Origin: Azospirillaceae bacterium
Lineage (GTDB): Bacteria > Pseudomonadota > Alphaproteobacteria > Azospirillales > Azospirillaceae
Reading direction: 5' to 3'
Length of the DNA: 33,640 bases
Assembly (NCBI GenBank): GCA_028277115.1
Contig: JANQHG010000154.1
Location: 1 to 33,640, forward strand
Below the pieces are notes generated by a model. The model was not told the origin of the DNA. It did no database searches and saw nothing but the letters and a program-made list of their open reading frames with translations. This document shows, in pieces, positions 11,466-20,805 of this stretch (position 1 is its first letter; each line of letters begins with the position of its first letter). The position numbers were made by a program, and so were the translations under genes.

Positions 11466-11834
11466 ATGATACAGATGCAAACCAACCTGGAAGTCGCCGA
11501 CAACAGCGGCGCCCGCCGGGTGCAGTGCATCAAGGTGCTCGGCGGCTCGCAGCGGCGCTTTGCCTCGGTCGGCGACGTGATCGTGGTGTCGGTCAAGGAA
11601 GCGATCCCGCGTGGCCGGGTGAAAAAGGGCGACGTCCATCGCGCGGTGATCGTGCGCACCGCCAAGGACATCCGGCGCAGCGACGGCAGCGCGATCCGGT
11701 TCGACCGCAACGCCGCGGTCCTGATCAACAAGCAGGGCGAGCCGATCGGCACCCGGATCTTCGGGCCGGTCACCCGCGAGCTGCGCGCCAAGAAGTTCAT
11801 GAAGATTATCTCGTTGGCGCCGGAGGTCTTGTGA
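11466..11834 (+). CDS. rplN: 50S ribosomal protein L14
   Basis: A 122-aa protein, exactly the family length: [20 protein letters not shown], the basic [20 protein letters not shown] block and the C-terminal [20 protein letters not shown]14 forms intersubunit bridges and binds the silencing factor RsfS. It is first in the spc group. AAAGGGCGG (11450-11458) is the ribosome-binding site for ATG 11466. The stop shares one base with the rplX start (TGATG). Confidence 0.98.
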   Translation: MIQMQTNLEVADNSGARRVQCIKVLGGSQRRFASVGDVIVVSVKEAIPRGRVKKGDVHRAVIVRTAKDIRRSDGSAIRFDRNAAVLINKQGEPIGTRIFGPVTRELRAKKFMKIISLAPEVL

Positions 11835-12157
11835 TGCCGATCAAGCTCAAGATCAAGAAGAAGGACCAGGTGATCGTCACCACCGGGCGCGACAAAGGCA
11901 AGATCGGCGAGGTGATCCAGGTCCTGCCCAAGGAGAACCGGGTGATCGTCCGCGGCGTCAACGTGGTCAAGCGCCATCAGCGCCCGAGCCCGCGCTCGGA
12001 AGGTGGGATCATCGAAAAGGAGGCCTCGATCCACGTCTCCAATGTCGCCCACATCGACCCCAAGGACCGGATGGCGACCCGGATCGGCTACCGGACCGGC
12101 GAGGACGGCCGCAAAATCCGGATCGCGCGGCGGTCCGGCGAACCGATCGATTTGTGA
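11834..12157 (+). CDS. rplX: 50S ribosomal protein L24
   Basis: A 107-aa protein with the KOW motif visible at about residues 10-37 ([20 protein letters not shown] and following), then [21 protein letters not shown]24 is an early 23S assembly initiator near the peptide exit. ATG 11834 overlaps the rplN stop by one base; the larger open frame upstream is read through rpsQ/rplN and is not coding. Confidence 0.97.
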   Translation: MPIKLKIKKKDQVIVTTGRDKGKIGEVIQVLPKENRVIVRGVNVVKRHQRPSPRSEGGIIEKEASIHVSNVAHIDPKDRMATRIGYRTGEDGRKIRIARRSGEPIDL

Positions 12158-12171
12158 GGAGACGGCGTGCC

Positions 12172-12714
12172 ATGCCCGCACGGCTGAAAGAGCGCTACGA
12201 GCGGCAGATCAAGCCGGATCTTCGCAAGGAGTTCGGCTATGCCAACGAGATGCAGGTGCCGCGGCTCGAGAAGATCGTGATCAACATGGGGGTCGGCTCG
12301 GCGACCGCGGACAGCAAGAAGCTGCAGAACGCGGTCGGCGACCTGACGCAGATCGCCGGCCAAAAGCCGGTGGTGACCCGGGCGCGCAAGTCGATCGCGC
12401 AGTTCAAGCTGCGCGAAGGCATGCCGATCGGCTGCAAGGTGACGCTGCGGCGCGAGCGCATGTACGAGTTTCTCGATCGCCTGGTCACGATCGCGCTGCC
12501 GCGGGTCCGTGACTTCCGCGGCGTGCCCGGCAAGAATTTTGACGGGCGCGGCAACTACGCTCTGGGACTAAAGGAGCAGATCGTGTTCCCGGAGATCGAT
12601 TACGACAAGGTCGACGAGGTTCGGGGTATGGACATCGTCTTCGTCACCTCGGCGAAGAGCGACAAAGAGGCCAAGGCGCTGTTGCGCGCCTTTGCCCTGC
12701 CGTTCGTCGATTGA
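12172..12714 (+). CDS. rplE: 50S ribosomal protein L5
   Basis: A 180-aa protein: [40 protein letters not shown], and the C-terminal [21 protein letters not shown]5 binds 5S rRNA in the central protuberance and touches P-site tRNA. I choose ATG 12172 because GAGGAG (12156-12161) sits ten bases upstream and the length matches the family. GTG 12154, which overlaps the rplX stop as GTGA, is an in-frame alternative that would add six mostly Arg residues. Confidence 0.97.
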   Translation: MPARLKERYERQIKPDLRKEFGYANEMQVPRLEKIVINMGVGSATADSKKLQNAVGDLTQIAGQKPVVTRARKSIAQFKLREGMPIGCKVTLRRERMYEFLDRLVTIALPRVRDFRGVPGKNFDGRGNYALGLKEQIVFPEIDYDKVDEVRGMDIVFVTSAKSDKEAKALLRAFALPFVD

Positions 12715-12733
12715 GCCGATCAAGGGGGTAACG

Positions 12734-13039
12734 ATGGCGAAAGTCAGCTCGGTCGAAAAGAACAAGCATCGGATGAAGTTGGTCAAGAAGTTCGCCGACA
12801 AGCGCGCGCGTTTGAAGGCGATTGCCAAGGACAAATCGTTGGACCCGGAAGACCAGTTCGAGGCGCGCTTGAAGCTGGCCAAGCTGCCGCGCAACTCGAG
12901 CCGCACGCGCATCCGCAACCGCTGCCAGTTGTCGGGTCGTCCGCGGGGGTTTTACCGCAAGTTCAAGCTGTCGCGGGTGGCGTTGCGCGAACTCGGGTCG
13001 GCGGGGTTGATCCCCGGCATGGTCAAGTCGAGTTGGTAA
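12734..13039 (+). CDS. rpsN: 30S ribosomal protein S14
   Basis: A 101-aa protein of the zinc-free long form: the C-terminal core [20 protein letters not shown] has a single Cys where the short zinc form has CxxC pairs. It begins [21 protein letters not shown]14 belongs to the 30S head beside S3 and S10. AAGGGGG (12722-12728) precedes ATG 12734 with ideal spacing. Confidence 0.97.
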   Translation: MAKVSSVEKNKHRMKLVKKFADKRARLKAIAKDKSLDPEDQFEARLKLAKLPRNSSRTRIRNRCQLSGRPRGFYRKFKLSRVALRELGSAGLIPGMVKSSW

Positions 13040-13052
13040 GGGGTGCGAACCG

Positions 13053-13451
13053 ATGGCGTTGAGCGATCCGCTTGGCGATATGCTGACCCGCATCCGCAAC
13101 GGGCAACGCGCGCGCAAGCCGACGGTGGAAAGCCCGGTGTCGAAGCTGCGGCTCAACGTGCTCGAGGTCTTGAAGCGCGAGGGGTTCATTCGCGGCTTCA
13201 GCCAGCACGAGCTCAAGCCCGGCATCCCGATGGTGCGGATTGAGCTGCGCTATCATGACGGCGAGCCGGTGATCAAGTCGATCGCGCGGGTGTCGAAGCC
13301 GGGGCGACGGGTCTATTCGAAGATCGCCGACCTGCCGCGGGTCTACAACGGCCTCGGCATCGCGATCTTGTCGACGCCGCGCGGCGTGTTGTCGGACAAC
13401 GAGGCGCGCGCGTCGCACGTCGGCGGCGAGGTGTTGTGCCACGTGTTTTGA
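13053..13451 (+). CDS. rpsH: 30S ribosomal protein S8
   Basis: A 132-aa protein: MALSDPLGDMLTRIRNGQRA, the conserved SKPGRRVYSKIADLPRVYNG and the C-terminal DNEARASHVGGEVLCHVF. S8 binds helix 21 of 16S rRNA and, in E. coli, represses the spc operon at rplE. It is followed by an 81-base gap before rplF that holds only the rplF ribosome-binding site. Confidence 0.97.
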   Translation: MALSDPLGDMLTRIRNGQRARKPTVESPVSKLRLNVLEVLKREGFIRGFSQHELKPGIPMVRIELRYHDGEPVIKSIARVSKPGRRVYSKIADLPRVYNGLGIAILSTPRGVLSDNEARASHVGGEVLCHVF

Positions 13452-13532
13452 TGCCGGCGTCGTGGCCGCAGATTGGGGTGACCCCCCCAACATGGTCCAC
13501 GGGGGCGTTTTGGGGTTGAGGGAGACGGCGCG

Positions 13533-14066
13533 ATGTCGCGCATTGGCAAGTATCCGGTCCCGGTGCCGGCCGGCGTCGAGGTCAGGATCGACGGCGCCAA
13601 GGTGCGCGCCAAGGGCAAGCTCGGCGAGCTCGATGTCGCGATCCCGGACGGCATCGAGGTCAAGCTGGACGACGGCAAGGTCGTGGTGACGCCCCTGTCC
13701 GAGCACCGCAAGGTGCGGGTGATGTGGGGCACGATCCGGACCTTGATCAACAACATCGTCACCGGGGTCAGCAAGGGCTTCACGGTCGAGCTCGAGCTCG
13801 CCGGGGTCGGCTATCGCGCCGCGGTCCAGGGCAAGGACTTGGTGCTGCAGCTCGGCTTCAGCCACGAGATCAAGTACCCGATCCCGACCGGGATCACGGT
13901 CAAGACCGAAAAGCCGACCCAGATCGCGATCTCGGGCGCCGACCGCAAACAGGTCGGCCAGATCGCGGCGGAGATCCGGGCCTACCGGCCGCCCGAACCC
14001 TATAAGGGCAAGGGCGTCAAGTATGCCAACGAGAAGATCTTGCGCAAGGAAGGCAAGAAGAAGTGA
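13533..14066 (+). CDS. rplF: 50S ribosomal protein L6
   Basis: A 177-aa protein with the duplicated L6 fold: [40 protein letters not shown], and the C-terminal signature [19 protein letters not shown]6 contacts the sarcin-ricin region of 23S rRNA near the factor-binding site. GAGGGAGA (13518-13525) is the ribosome-binding site. Confidence 0.98.
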   Translation: MSRIGKYPVPVPAGVEVRIDGAKVRAKGKLGELDVAIPDGIEVKLDDGKVVVTPLSEHRKVRVMWGTIRTLINNIVTGVSKGFTVELELAGVGYRAAVQGKDLVLQLGFSHEIKYPIPTGITVKTEKPTQIAISGADRKQVGQIAAEIRAYRPPEPYKGKGVKYANEKILRKEGKKK

Positions 14067-14082
14067 CGGGGGGCGGTGAGCG

Positions 14083-14445
14083 ATGAACAAGACCAAGAAG
14101 ATCGACGCCCGGCGCAAGGCCCGGCTGCGGGCCCGGCTGCGCGTCGTCGGCTATGGCCGGCCGCGCTTGTCGGTGTTTCGATCGAGCAAGCACATCTATG
14201 CCCAGGTGATTGACGACCGCCAGGGGCGCACGCTGGCGGCGGCATCGAGCCTGGAGCGCGCGCTGCGCGAGGGCTTGAAGACCGGCGCCGACCGGGCGGC
14301 GGCGACCGCGGTCGGCAAGAAGGTCGCAGAGCGGGCGCTGGCGGCCGGGGTGACCCGGGTGGTGTTCGACCGCGGCGCTTACTTGTACCACGGCCGGGTC
14401 CAGGCGCTTGCCGACGGCGCGCGCGAGGGCGGGCTTTCGTTCTGA
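14083..14445 (+). CDS. rplR: 50S ribosomal protein L18
   Basis: A 120-aa protein: an Arg-rich N-terminus, then [20 protein letters not shown] and the C-terminal [21 protein letters not shown]18 binds 5S rRNA together with L5 in the central protuberance. GGGGGCGG (14068-14075) precedes ATG 14083. Normal length; no anomalies. Confidence 0.97.
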   Translation: MNKTKKIDARRKARLRARLRVVGYGRPRLSVFRSSKHIYAQVIDDRQGRTLAAASSLERALREGLKTGADRAAATAVGKKVAERALAAGVTRVVFDRGAYLYHGRVQALADGAREGGLSF

Positions 14446-14485
14446 CGCCGTTCGACAGGCGGCAGATGGTGGAGAGACGAGGACG

Positions 14486-15064
14486 ATGGCACGGGACAAG
14501 AGCGAGCGGGGCGAGCGCGGGCGCGACCGCGAAGACAGCGAGTTGGTCGAACGCCTGGTCAGCATCAACCGCGTCGCCAAGGTGGTCAAGGGCGGGCGCC
14601 GGTTCGGCTTTGCCGCGTTGGTGGTGGTCGGCGACGCCAAGGGGCGGGTCGGGGTCGGCTCGGGCAAGGCGCGCGAGGTGCCCGAAGCGATCAGAAAGGC
14701 GACCGACCAGGCCAAGCGCACGATGATCCGGGTGCCGCTGCGTGAGGCGCGCACGCTGCACCACGATGTCCACGGCCATTTCGGCGCCGGCAAGGTGATC
14801 TTGCGCGCGGCCCCGGCCGGCACCGGGATCATCGCGGGCGGCCCGATGCGCGCGATCTTCGAAGCGCTCGGGGTCCAGGACGTGGTCGCCAAATCGATCG
14901 GCACCTCGAACCCGCATAATATGATCAAGGCGACCTTTTCGGCGTTGCGCCAGGTCGCGAGCCCGCGCCTGGTCGCGGCCCGCCGCGGCCGGCGGGTCAG
15001 CGACATCCTGGGCCGGCGCGAGACCCCGGAATACGCACGCGAGGGGGCGACAGCCCATGCCTGA
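14486..15064 (+). CDS. rpsE: 30S ribosomal protein S5
   Basis: A 192-aa protein. After a charged start ([20 protein letters not shown]) come [20 protein letters not shown] and the second-domain [20 protein letters not shown], both family signatures. S5 shapes the mRNA entry tunnel and influences fidelity. ATG 14486 lies after GAGAGACGAGGA; the open frame upstream is not conserved. Its last eight bases overlap the rpmD start. Confidence 0.97.
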   Translation: MARDKSERGERGRDREDSELVERLVSINRVAKVVKGGRRFGFAALVVVGDAKGRVGVGSGKAREVPEAIRKATDQAKRTMIRVPLREARTLHHDVHGHFGAGKVILRAAPAGTGIIAGGPMRAIFEALGVQDVVAKSIGTSNPHNMIKATFSALRQVASPRLVAARRGRRVSDILGRRETPEYAREGATAHA

Positions 15065-15275
15065 GACACCGACCGAGCCGCGCGCGCAGGTGCGCGTCAC
15101 CCAGCACGGCAGCCCGATCGGGCGCAAAGCCGAGCAGCGGGCGACCTTGATCGGCCTTGGCCTCAACAAGCGCCATCGCTCGCGGGTGCTCGAAGACACC
15201 CCGGCGGTCCGCGGCATGATCCGCAAGGTCAGCCACTTGGTCACGGTCGAACCGGTCGAACCGGTCGGCGGATGA
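15057..15275 (+). CDS. rpmD: 50S ribosomal protein L30
   Basis: A 72-aa protein: [20 protein letters not shown], then [20 protein letters not shown] and [16 protein letters not shown]. It is slightly longer than the usual ~60 residues at both ends. L30 is a small bacterial/archaeal 50S protein. Its start overlaps the rpsE stop by eight bases. Unlike the usual tight rpmD-rplO spacing, 208 bases of repeat DNA follow. Confidence 0.96.
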   Translation: MPETPTEPRAQVRVTQHGSPIGRKAEQRATLIGLGLNKRHRSRVLEDTPAVRGMIRKVSHLVTVEPVEPVGG

Positions 15276-15294
15276 CGGTCATCATTTGAAAGGC

Positions 15295-15448
15295 GTAGGT
15301 CGGGGCGCGCGCCGCTCGTCGGTCGATCTTGAAGGGTGCTGTTTGCGGGCGCGCGCCCCGACAGCGGCGGCGGCGAATGTTGGGGCGATCGGCCGACAGA
15401 TCGGTGATGCAACATGGATGGGGCGTGCCGGCCGATCGCCCCAACCGA
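15295..15448 (+). repeat. REP/BIME-like double-hairpin element (family A, copy 1) between rpmD and rplO
   Basis: The element begins with a GTAG head (15295-15298). Hairpin 1 is a perfect 15-bp stem (15299-15313 with 15348-15362). Hairpin 2 is a perfect 17-bp stem (15379-15395 with 15429-15445). Loops are 34 and 33 bases. The same two stem sequences, GTCGGGGCGCG and GTTGGGGCGATCGGCC, recur at 33148 and 33473 with different loops. GTAG followed by a palindrome is the hallmark of REP sequences mobilised by RAYT transposases. Here it sits inside a ribosomal operon, with rplO starting 36 bases further on. Stems conserved and loops variable is directly visible; mobility is inferred. Confidence 0.8.
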
Positions 15449-15483
15449 CGATTTCTTGTTCGGTATCTCAGGGGTTTCGGGCG

Positions 15484-15987
15484 ATGAAGCTCAACGAGTT
15501 GAGGGATAATCCGGGTGCGCGCAAGGCGCGGATGCGGATCGGCCGCGGCATCGGCTCGGGCAAGGGCAAGACCGGCGGCCGCGGCGTCAAGGGTCAGAAG
15601 TCGCGCACCGGCGTCGCGCTCAAAGGGTTCGAGGGCGGTCAGATGCCGGTCTACCGGCGGCTGCCCAAGCGCGGCTTCATCAACCCGTTCGGCCGGGTCT
15701 ATGCCCTGGTCAACCTCGGCCGCGTCCAGGCGGCGATCGATGCCGGCCGGATCGACCCGGCCGAGCCGATCACGCCCGAGGTGCTTAAGCGGGCCGGTGT
15801 GGTCGGAAAGCGGCTCGGCGACGGGGTCCGCCTGCTCGCCAAGGGCAAGGAGCGGTTCGCCACCAAGGCGGACTTCACGGTGACCGGGGCGTCGCTGGCG
15901 GCGATCGCCGCGGTCGAGGCTGCCGGCGGGCGGGTCACCTTCGCGGCGGTTGCGGCGGCCGCTGCGACGTCGGCAGAGCCGGCCTGA
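15484..15987 (+). CDS. rplO: 50S ribosomal protein L15
   Basis: A 167-aa protein: [20 protein letters not shown], then the Gly/Lys-rich RNA-binding stretch [38 protein letters not shown], and a C-terminal domain ending in an Ala-rich tail. L15 is a late-assembly 50S protein contacting many 23S helices. ATG 15484 follows the GGGGTTTCGGGCG stretch. An in-frame open stretch back to 15286 runs through the repeat element and is not conserved. Confidence 0.97.
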   Translation: MKLNELRDNPGARKARMRIGRGIGSGKGKTGGRGVKGQKSRTGVALKGFEGGQMPVYRRLPKRGFINPFGRVYALVNLGRVQAAIDAGRIDPAEPITPEVLKRAGVVGKRLGDGVRLLAKGKERFATKADFTVTGASLAAIAAVEAAGGRVTFAAVAAAAATSAEPA

Positions 15988-16159
15988 CGGCGCGGCCGGG
16001 GACAAAAATAAGGGGGTCGGGCCGGGGAGGCCGCCGACCAGCGCGGCTGGTGGCGCTCGCCGCCGCCGGACCACCACCACGTGCTCGAGCGGCGGTTGCG
16101 GGGCGACCGACGGCGCTCTAATCTCCCGCGACGGTCCGGAACGACAAGGGGTGCACCCG

Positions 16160-17503
16160 ATGGCATCCGCTGCGGAACAGCTTGCCGCCAACATGAACTT
16201 CGGCGCGTTCGCCAAAGCGACCGAGCTGCAAAAGCGGCTCCTGTTCACCTTGGGCGCGCTGGTGGTCTATCGGCTCGGAACCTATATTCCGCTGCCCGGG
16301 ATCGACCCGCAGATCCTCGCCGACGTGTTCTCGCAACACGGCGGCGGTATTCTCGGCATGTTCAACATGTTCTCCGGCGGCGCGCTGTCGCGGATGACGA
16401 TTTTCGCGCTCAACATCATGCCGTACATCTCGGCATCGATCATCATCCAGCTTCTGACCGCGACCTCGCCGACGCTGGAAGCGTTGAAGAAGGAGGGCGA
16501 GTCGGGGCGCAAACGGCTGAACCAGTACACCCGCTATCTGACCGTGATGTTGGCGGCGGCCCAGTCCTACGGGCTCGCGGTCGGGATCGAGGGGATGACC
16601 GGGTCGTCGGGCTCGGCGGTGATCGAACCCGGTCTGTTCTTCCGGGTGACCACGGTGATCACCCTGGTCGGCGGCACCGTGTTCTTGATGTGGCTCGGCG
16701 AGCAGGTGACCGCGCGCGGCGTCGGCAACGGCATCTCTTTGATCATCTTTGCCGGCATCGTCGCCGAGTTGCCGCGCGCGCTCGCCGGCACGCTTGAGCT
16801 CGGGCGCACCGGGGCGTTGTCGGCGGTGTTCATCCTGTTCATGCTGGTGATGTCGGTCGCGGTGGTCACCTTTATCGTGTTCATGGAGCGGGCGCAGCGC
16901 CGGTTGATCGTCCAGTACCCCAAGCGCCAGGTCGGCAACCGGATGTTCGGCGGCGAGTCGTCGCATCTGCCGCTCAAGCTCAACACCGCGGGCGTGATCC
17001 CGCCGATCTTCGCAAGCTCGCTGTTGCTCCTGCCCTTGACCGCGGTCGGCTTCGTCGGCACGTCCGGTCCGGAGTGGCTGCAGGTGACCGCCAGTTACCT
17101 GCAGAACGGCTCGGTGCCGTACATGATGCTCTATGCCAGCTTGATCATCTTTTTCTGCTTCTTCTACACGGCGATCGTCTTCAATCCACAGGAGACCGCG
17201 GACAACCTGAAGAAGTATGGCGGGTTCATTCCCGGGATCCGGCCGGGCAAGAACACCGGCGACTATTTGGACTATGTGCTGACCCGGTTGACCGTGTTGG
17301 GGGCGGCCTATCTGACCTTGGTCTGCTTGTTGCCGGAGTTTCTGATCGGCCAGTTCTCGCTGCCGTTCTATTTCGGCGGCACCAGCCTGTTGATCGTGGT
17401 CACGGTGACCATGGATACCGTGTCGCAGATTCACTCGCACCTGCTTGCGCATCAGTACGAAGGGTTGATCAAGAAGTCGAAGCTCAGAGGGAGGCGAGGG
17501 TGA
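16160..17503 (+). CDS. secY: Protein translocase subunit SecY
   Basis: A 447-aa polytopic membrane protein with about ten transmembrane helices, forming the channel of the Sec translocon with SecE and SecG. Seen: [20 protein letters not shown] then [13 protein letters not shown], the [16 protein letters not shown]-like helix ([16 protein letters not shown]), and the C-terminal [18 protein letters not shown] 16160 has AAGGGG (16147-16152) at ideal spacing; the open frame extends upstream to 15950 but that part is not SecY-like. A 172-base gap precedes it. Its stop overlaps the adk GTG start. Confidence 0.97.
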   Translation: MASAAEQLAANMNFGAFAKATELQKRLLFTLGALVVYRLGTYIPLPGIDPQILADVFSQHGGGILGMFNMFSGGALSRMTIFALNIMPYISASIIIQLLTATSPTLEALKKEGESGRKRLNQYTRYLTVMLAAAQSYGLAVGIEGMTGSSGSAVIEPGLFFRVTTVITLVGGTVFLMWLGEQVTARGVGNGISLIIFAGIVAELPRALAGTLELGRTGALSAVFILFMLVMSVAVVTFIVFMERAQRRLIVQYPKRQVGNRMFGGESSHLPLKLNTAGVIPPIFASSLLLLPLTAVGFVGTSGPEWLQVTASYLQNGSVPYMMLYASLIIFFCFFYTAIVFNPQETADNLKKYGGFIPGIRPGKNTGDYLDYVLTRLTVLGAAYLTLVCLLPEFLIGQFSLPFYFGGTSLLIVVTVTMDTVSQIHSHLLAHQYEGLIKKSKLRGRRG

Positions 17504-18159
17504 ACCTTATTCTGCTCGGGCCGCCGGGAGCCGGCAAAGGCACGCAGGCCCGGCTGATCGAGGAGACCCACGGGCTGGTCCAGTTGTCGACCGGCGATAT
17601 GCTGCGGTCCCTGGTCGCGAGCGGCAGTCCCCTCGGGCAGCAGGCCAAGGAGATCATGGGCGCCGGCCGGCTGATGCCGGACGAGCTGATGGTGACCATG
17701 ATCGCCGAGCGGATCGTCGAACCCGACTGCGCCAACGGCTTCATCCTCGACGGCTTCCCGCGCACGGTCGCCCAGGCCGAGGCGCTGGATCGCATGCTCG
17801 CGGACAAGGGGCTGAAGCTCGACTGCGTGATCGAAATGGCGTGCGACGACGAGGCGTTGGTCGAGCGGATCACCGGCCGCTTTGCCTGCGCCAAGTGCGG
17901 TGCCGGCTACCACGACCGGTTCAAGCAGACCAAGGTCGCGGGCGTGTGCGACGTCTGCGGGTCTCTCGAGTTCGTGCGCCGCGCCGACGACACCGCCGAG
18001 ACCGTGCGCACCCGGCTCCAGCAGTATCACCAGATGACCGCCCCGATCCTGCCCTATTACGCCGAGCGCGGCATGCTGAAGAAGGTCGACGGCATGGCAT
18101 CGATCGACGAGGTCACCTCCCAGATCGACGCCCGGCTTGCGGCGGCCAAGGGCGCTTGA
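17500..18159 (+). CDS. adk: Adenylate kinase, zinc-binding LID type
   Basis: A 219-aa enzyme (ATP + AMP = 2 ADP). It has the P-loop GPPGAGKGT (residues 7-15), the AMP-binding LSTGDMLR and DGFPRT (84-89), and a long LID domain with four cysteines at 130, 133, 150 and 153 (CAKC and CDVC), the structural zinc site of the long-form enzyme. GTG 17500 overlaps the secY stop by four bases and follows GAGGCGAGG. Location after secY is the standard spc arrangement. The longer open frame upstream is the secY shadow. Confidence 0.97.
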   Translation: MNLILLGPPGAGKGTQARLIEETHGLVQLSTGDMLRSLVASGSPLGQQAKEIMGAGRLMPDELMVTMIAERIVEPDCANGFILDGFPRTVAQAEALDRMLADKGLKLDCVIEMACDDEALVERITGRFACAKCGAGYHDRFKQTKVAGVCDVCGSLEFVRRADDTAETVRTRLQQYHQMTAPILPYYAERGMLKKVDGMASIDEVTSQIDARLAAAKGA

Positions 18160-18249
18160 CGTGCGAAGGGGCGGCGTTCTGCGGGGGGCGGGGCGTCGGC
18201 TCAGGCGGGGCGCGGTCCCGGCGTTATGGCCGTTTCGCGGTGAAACGAC

Positions 18250-18278
18250 TTGACAGCCGGTCGCGCGGTCGGATATCC
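18250..18278 (+). promoter_or_regulatory. Candidate promoter for the alpha operon (rpsM)
   Basis: A perfect TTGACA (18250-18255) is followed by 17 bases and ATATCC (18273-18278); shifting one base gives TATCCA with an 18-base spacer. The flanking block TGAAACGACTTGAC (18241-18254) differs by one base from that before rpsL (760-773). It would give a ~160-base leader for rpsM, separating the alpha operon from secY-adk. Confidence 0.6.
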
Positions 18279-18443
18279 ACGCTGTCTCGGTCCGTATCGG
18301 GTCGGGACCCCTCGCGTCGTGTCTTTCCGGATGGCATCGGCGCGGCTTCGGCAGCCGCGGCCGCTCTCGGGACGTTTTGGACGAGGCAATTTGTTCAGAT
18401 GTGCGGCGCGCGGCGCGCGCCGACGACAGAAGGGAGACGAAGG

Positions 18444-18812
18444 GTGGCGCGCATTGCTGGCGTCAATATACCGGCGCAGAAGCGTGTGGAGATCAGTCTC
18501 ACCTATATTCATGGCATCGGGCCGGCGAAGGCGCGGGAAATCTGCGAACGCACACACGTTCCGGTCGAGCGGCGGGTGAACCAGCTGACCGAGGACGAAA
18601 TCGTCCGGATCCGTGAACTGATCGACAGCGATTATCGGGTCGAGGGCGATTTGCGTCGCGAAGTCGCGATGAACATCAAGCGCCTGATGGACCTCGGGTG
18701 CTACCGCGGATTGCGGCATCGCAAGGGGTTACCGGTACGCGGCCAGCGTACCCATACCAACGCGCGCACCCGCAAGGGGCCGGCCAAGCCGATCGCCGGC
18801 AAGAAGAAGTAG
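18444..18812 (+). CDS. rpsM: 30S ribosomal protein S13
   Basis: A 122-aa protein with GTG start: [20 protein letters not shown], the helix-hairpin-helix-like [12 protein letters not shown], and the basic C-terminal tail [20 protein letters not shown] that reaches tRNA. S13 bridges the 30S head to the 50S and dimerises with S19. The start is supported by AAGGGAGACGAAGG just upstream (18430-18443). rpmJ and infA, present near here in some bacteria, are absent. Confidence 0.97.
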   Translation: MARIAGVNIPAQKRVEISLTYIHGIGPAKAREICERTHVPVERRVNQLTEDEIVRIRELIDSDYRVEGDLRREVAMNIKRLMDLGCYRGLRHRKGLPVRGQRTHTNARTRKGPAKPIAGKKK

Positions 18813-18844
18813 CCCCAGCGTCGGTCGGGGCCGGCCGGTCCTGC

Positions 18845-18879
18845 GTGCCGCGCGGACGGGGTCCTCGTCCGCGCGGCAC
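18845..18879 (+). promoter_or_regulatory. Perfect 14-bp hairpin in the rpsM-rpsK gap
   Basis: GTGCCGCGCGGACG (18845-18858) pairs perfectly with CGTCCGCGCGGCAC (18866-18879) around a seven-base loop, GGGTCCT. The stem can be lengthened by CCTGC (18840-18844) with GCAGG (18884-18888) past a four-base bulge. No T-run follows, so simple termination is unlikely. The rpsM-rpsK gap is 201 bases where these genes are usually close. An RNA-processing, pausing or protein-binding role is possible but unproven. Confidence 0.6.
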
Positions 18880-19013
18880 CGGGGCAGGGGCGCGGGTGCG
18901 GCGCGGGGCGGCCAAGAAAAAACGGGGTGTGCCCGAGACGGGACCGCCCACGGATCGACCGCCGGAACGGCGGCGTTCGGTCTCACATCAAACGGGATTG
19001 ACGGTAGAGGCGG

Positions 19014-19412
19014 ATGGCCAGACCCAACGCAGCCGCACAGCGGCTTCGGCGGCGCGAACGCAAGAACATCACGTCGGGCGTCGCGCACGTCAGTGCGACC
19101 TTCAACAACACCATGATCACGATTACCGACGCCCAGGGCAACGCGATATCCTGGTCTTCGGCCGGCAGTCAAGGGTTCAAGGGGTCGCGCAAATCGACCC
19201 CCTACGCCGCCCAGGTGGCGGCGGAAGACGCCGGTCGCAAGGCGATGGAACACGGCATGAAGACCTTGGAGGTCGAGGTCAAGGGGCCGGGGTCGGGACG
19301 CGAGTCGGCGCTCCGGTCGCTGCAGGCGATCGGGTTCACCATCACCTCGATCCGCGACGTCACCCCGATCCCACACAATGGGGTGCGGCCACCGAAGAAG
19401 CGCCGGGTGTGA
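19014..19412 (+). CDS. rpsK: 30S ribosomal protein S11
   Basis: A 132-aa protein: [40 protein letters not shown], and the C-terminal [20 protein letters not shown], all typical. S11 sits on the 30S platform near the mRNA exit and the 3' end of 16S rRNA. GGTAGAGGCGG before ATG 19014 serves as ribosome-binding site. A 326-base gap follows, containing direct repeats, before rpoA. Confidence 0.97.
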   Translation: MARPNAAAQRLRRRERKNITSGVAHVSATFNNTMITITDAQGNAISWSSAGSQGFKGSRKSTPYAAQVAAEDAGRKAMEHGMKTLEVEVKGPGSGRESALRSLQAIGFTITSIRDVTPIPHNGVRPPKKRRV

Positions 19413-19437
19413 CTTGGTCGGCGCGCCGCGCGCGGGC

Positions 19438-19469
19438 GGTTCGGTCCGCGCGCGCACGTGTGTCGACCC
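19438..19469 (+). repeat. 32-bp direct repeat, copy 1
   Basis: This copy is identical base for base to 19506-19537; the period is 68. It reads GGTTCGGTCCGCGCGCGCAC followed by GTGTGTCGACCC, with an internal CACGTG and an imperfect dyad around it. It lies in the gap upstream of rpoA. Confidence 0.85.
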
Positions 19470-19505
19470 CCGGATTTGGGCAGTCAGCAATGGTTGGAGA
19501 AACGG

Positions 19506-19537
19506 GGTTCGGTCCGCGCGCGCACGTGTGTCGACCC
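19506..19537 (+). repeat. 32-bp direct repeat, copy 2
   Basis: Second exact copy of the unit at 19438-19469. The 36 bases between the copies are not part of the repeat. Two identical dyad-bearing sites could be a regulator's binding sites or the residue of a small duplication. Confidence 0.85.
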
Positions 19538-19738
19538 GCCCGGGTCCGGTCACAGGTGGGCAGGCGGGCGCGGGCGGCAGGTGGTGCGGTCCCCAGGATC
19601 GGGGCGGCACCACGAGATGTGGCACCTGGACGATGTGGCGTCTCGATAATGAGTGACGGTGATGCGACGGGACATCGGTGACGGCCGGGCAGGCGATCCG
19701 GGCGCGCGGGCGGTCCCGAACGGCAAGGGGGCGAACCC

Positions 19739-20755
19739 GTGATCAACAAGAATTGGCAGGAGCTGATCAAACCCAACAAGCTCGATGTTCACCCGGGCGA
19801 TGACCCCCAGCGGATTGCGACCATTATCGCCGAACCGCTCGAGCGGGGGTTCGGGCTGACCCTCGGCAACGCGTTGCGTCGCGTCTTGTTGTCGTCGCTT
19901 CAGGGCGCCGCGGTGACCTCGATCCAAATCGACGGGGTGCTCCACGAGTTCTCCTCGATCCCCGGCGTTCGCGAAGATGTTACCGATATCGTGCTGAATA
20001 TCAAGTCCATGGCGTTGCGCATGCACGGCGACGGCCCCAAGCGGATGCGGCTCAAGGCGGACGGCCCGGGGGAGGTGCGCGCGCGGATGATCGAGACCGG
20101 ACCGGACATCGCGGTGCTCGACCCCGATCTGGTGATCTGCACCCTCGACAAGGACGCCAAACTGTCGATGGAGCTGACGGTCGAGAGCGGCAAGGGCTAT
20201 GTCCCGGCGACCCAGAATCGGCCCGACGACGCGCCGATCGGGCTGATCCCGATCGACGCCCTGTTCAGCCCGGTGCGCAAAGTGTCCTACGGGGTCGATA
20301 ACAGCCGCGTCGGACAAGTCACCGACTACGACAAGCTGTCGATGCTGGTCGAGACCAACGGCGCGGTCAAGCCGGATGACGCGGTGGCGCTGGCGGCGCG
20401 GGTGCTCCAAGACCAGTTGCAGCTGTTCATCAACTTCGAGGAGCCGCGGCCGGCGACCCACGAAGAAAAGGGCGAAGAGCCGCCGTTCAACAAGAACCTG
20501 TTGCGCAAGGTCGACGAGCTTGAACTGTCGGTGCGCTCGGCCAACTGCCTCAAGAACGACAACATCGTCTACATCGGCGACTTGGTCCAAAAGACCGAGG
20601 CCGAAATGCTGCGCACGCCCAACTTCGGCCGCAAATCCTTGAACGAGATCAAAGAAGTCCTGGCCCAGATGGGTTTGCATCTGGGGATGGAAATCCCCAA
20701 CTGGCCGCCCGACAACATCGAAGAACTCGCCCGCCGGCTCGAAGAACCCTACTGA
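19739..20755 (+). CDS. rpoA: DNA-directed RNA polymerase subunit alpha
   Basis: A 338-aa protein with GTG start. The N-terminal dimerisation domain is clear ([20 protein letters not shown] at about residues 35-54, [20 protein letters not shown]). A linker (about 235-255) precedes the C-terminal domain with [20 protein letters not shown] and [20 protein letters not shown], the DNA- and activator-contacting part. Alpha nucleates RNA polymerase assembly and binds UP elements. Length and sequence are normal. rplQ follows after 50 bases. Confidence 0.98.
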   Translation: MINKNWQELIKPNKLDVHPGDDPQRIATIIAEPLERGFGLTLGNALRRVLLSSLQGAAVTSIQIDGVLHEFSSIPGVREDVTDIVLNIKSMALRMHGDGPKRMRLKADGPGEVRARMIETGPDIAVLDPDLVICTLDKDAKLSMELTVESGKGYVPATQNRPDDAPIGLIPIDALFSPVRKVSYGVDNSRVGQVTDYDKLSMLVETNGAVKPDDAVALAARVLQDQLQLFINFEEPRPATHEEKGEEPPFNKNLLRKVDELELSVRSANCLKNDNIVYIGDLVQKTEAEMLRTPNFGRKSLNEIKEVLAQMGLHLGMEIPNWPPDNIEELARRLEEPY

Positions 20756-20805
20756 CCGAGCGGCGCCGACCGCCAACAGGACCAGCGCAGACAAGGGAGT
20801 GTACG

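Larger units (their letters stand above)
19413..19738 (+). other. rpsK-rpoA intergenic region
   Basis: These 326 bases contain no convincing gene; short open frames cross it on both strands but none resembles a family. It contains two identical 32-base direct repeats (listed separately), a CACGTG palindrome within each, and a good ribosome-binding site AAGGGGG (19725-19731) for rpoA. These genes are normally separated by far less. Confidence 0.6.

Noticed and set aside
15295-15448. Family A hairpins as an intrinsic terminator in the spc operon
   Set aside because: No T-run follows either stem, and essential genes rplO, secY and adk lie downstream without another clear promoter.
19438-19537. 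Direct repeats upstream of rpoA as a CRISPR array
   Set aside because: Only two repeats, one spacer, no cas genes and a GC-rich dyad unlike typical CRISPR repeats.
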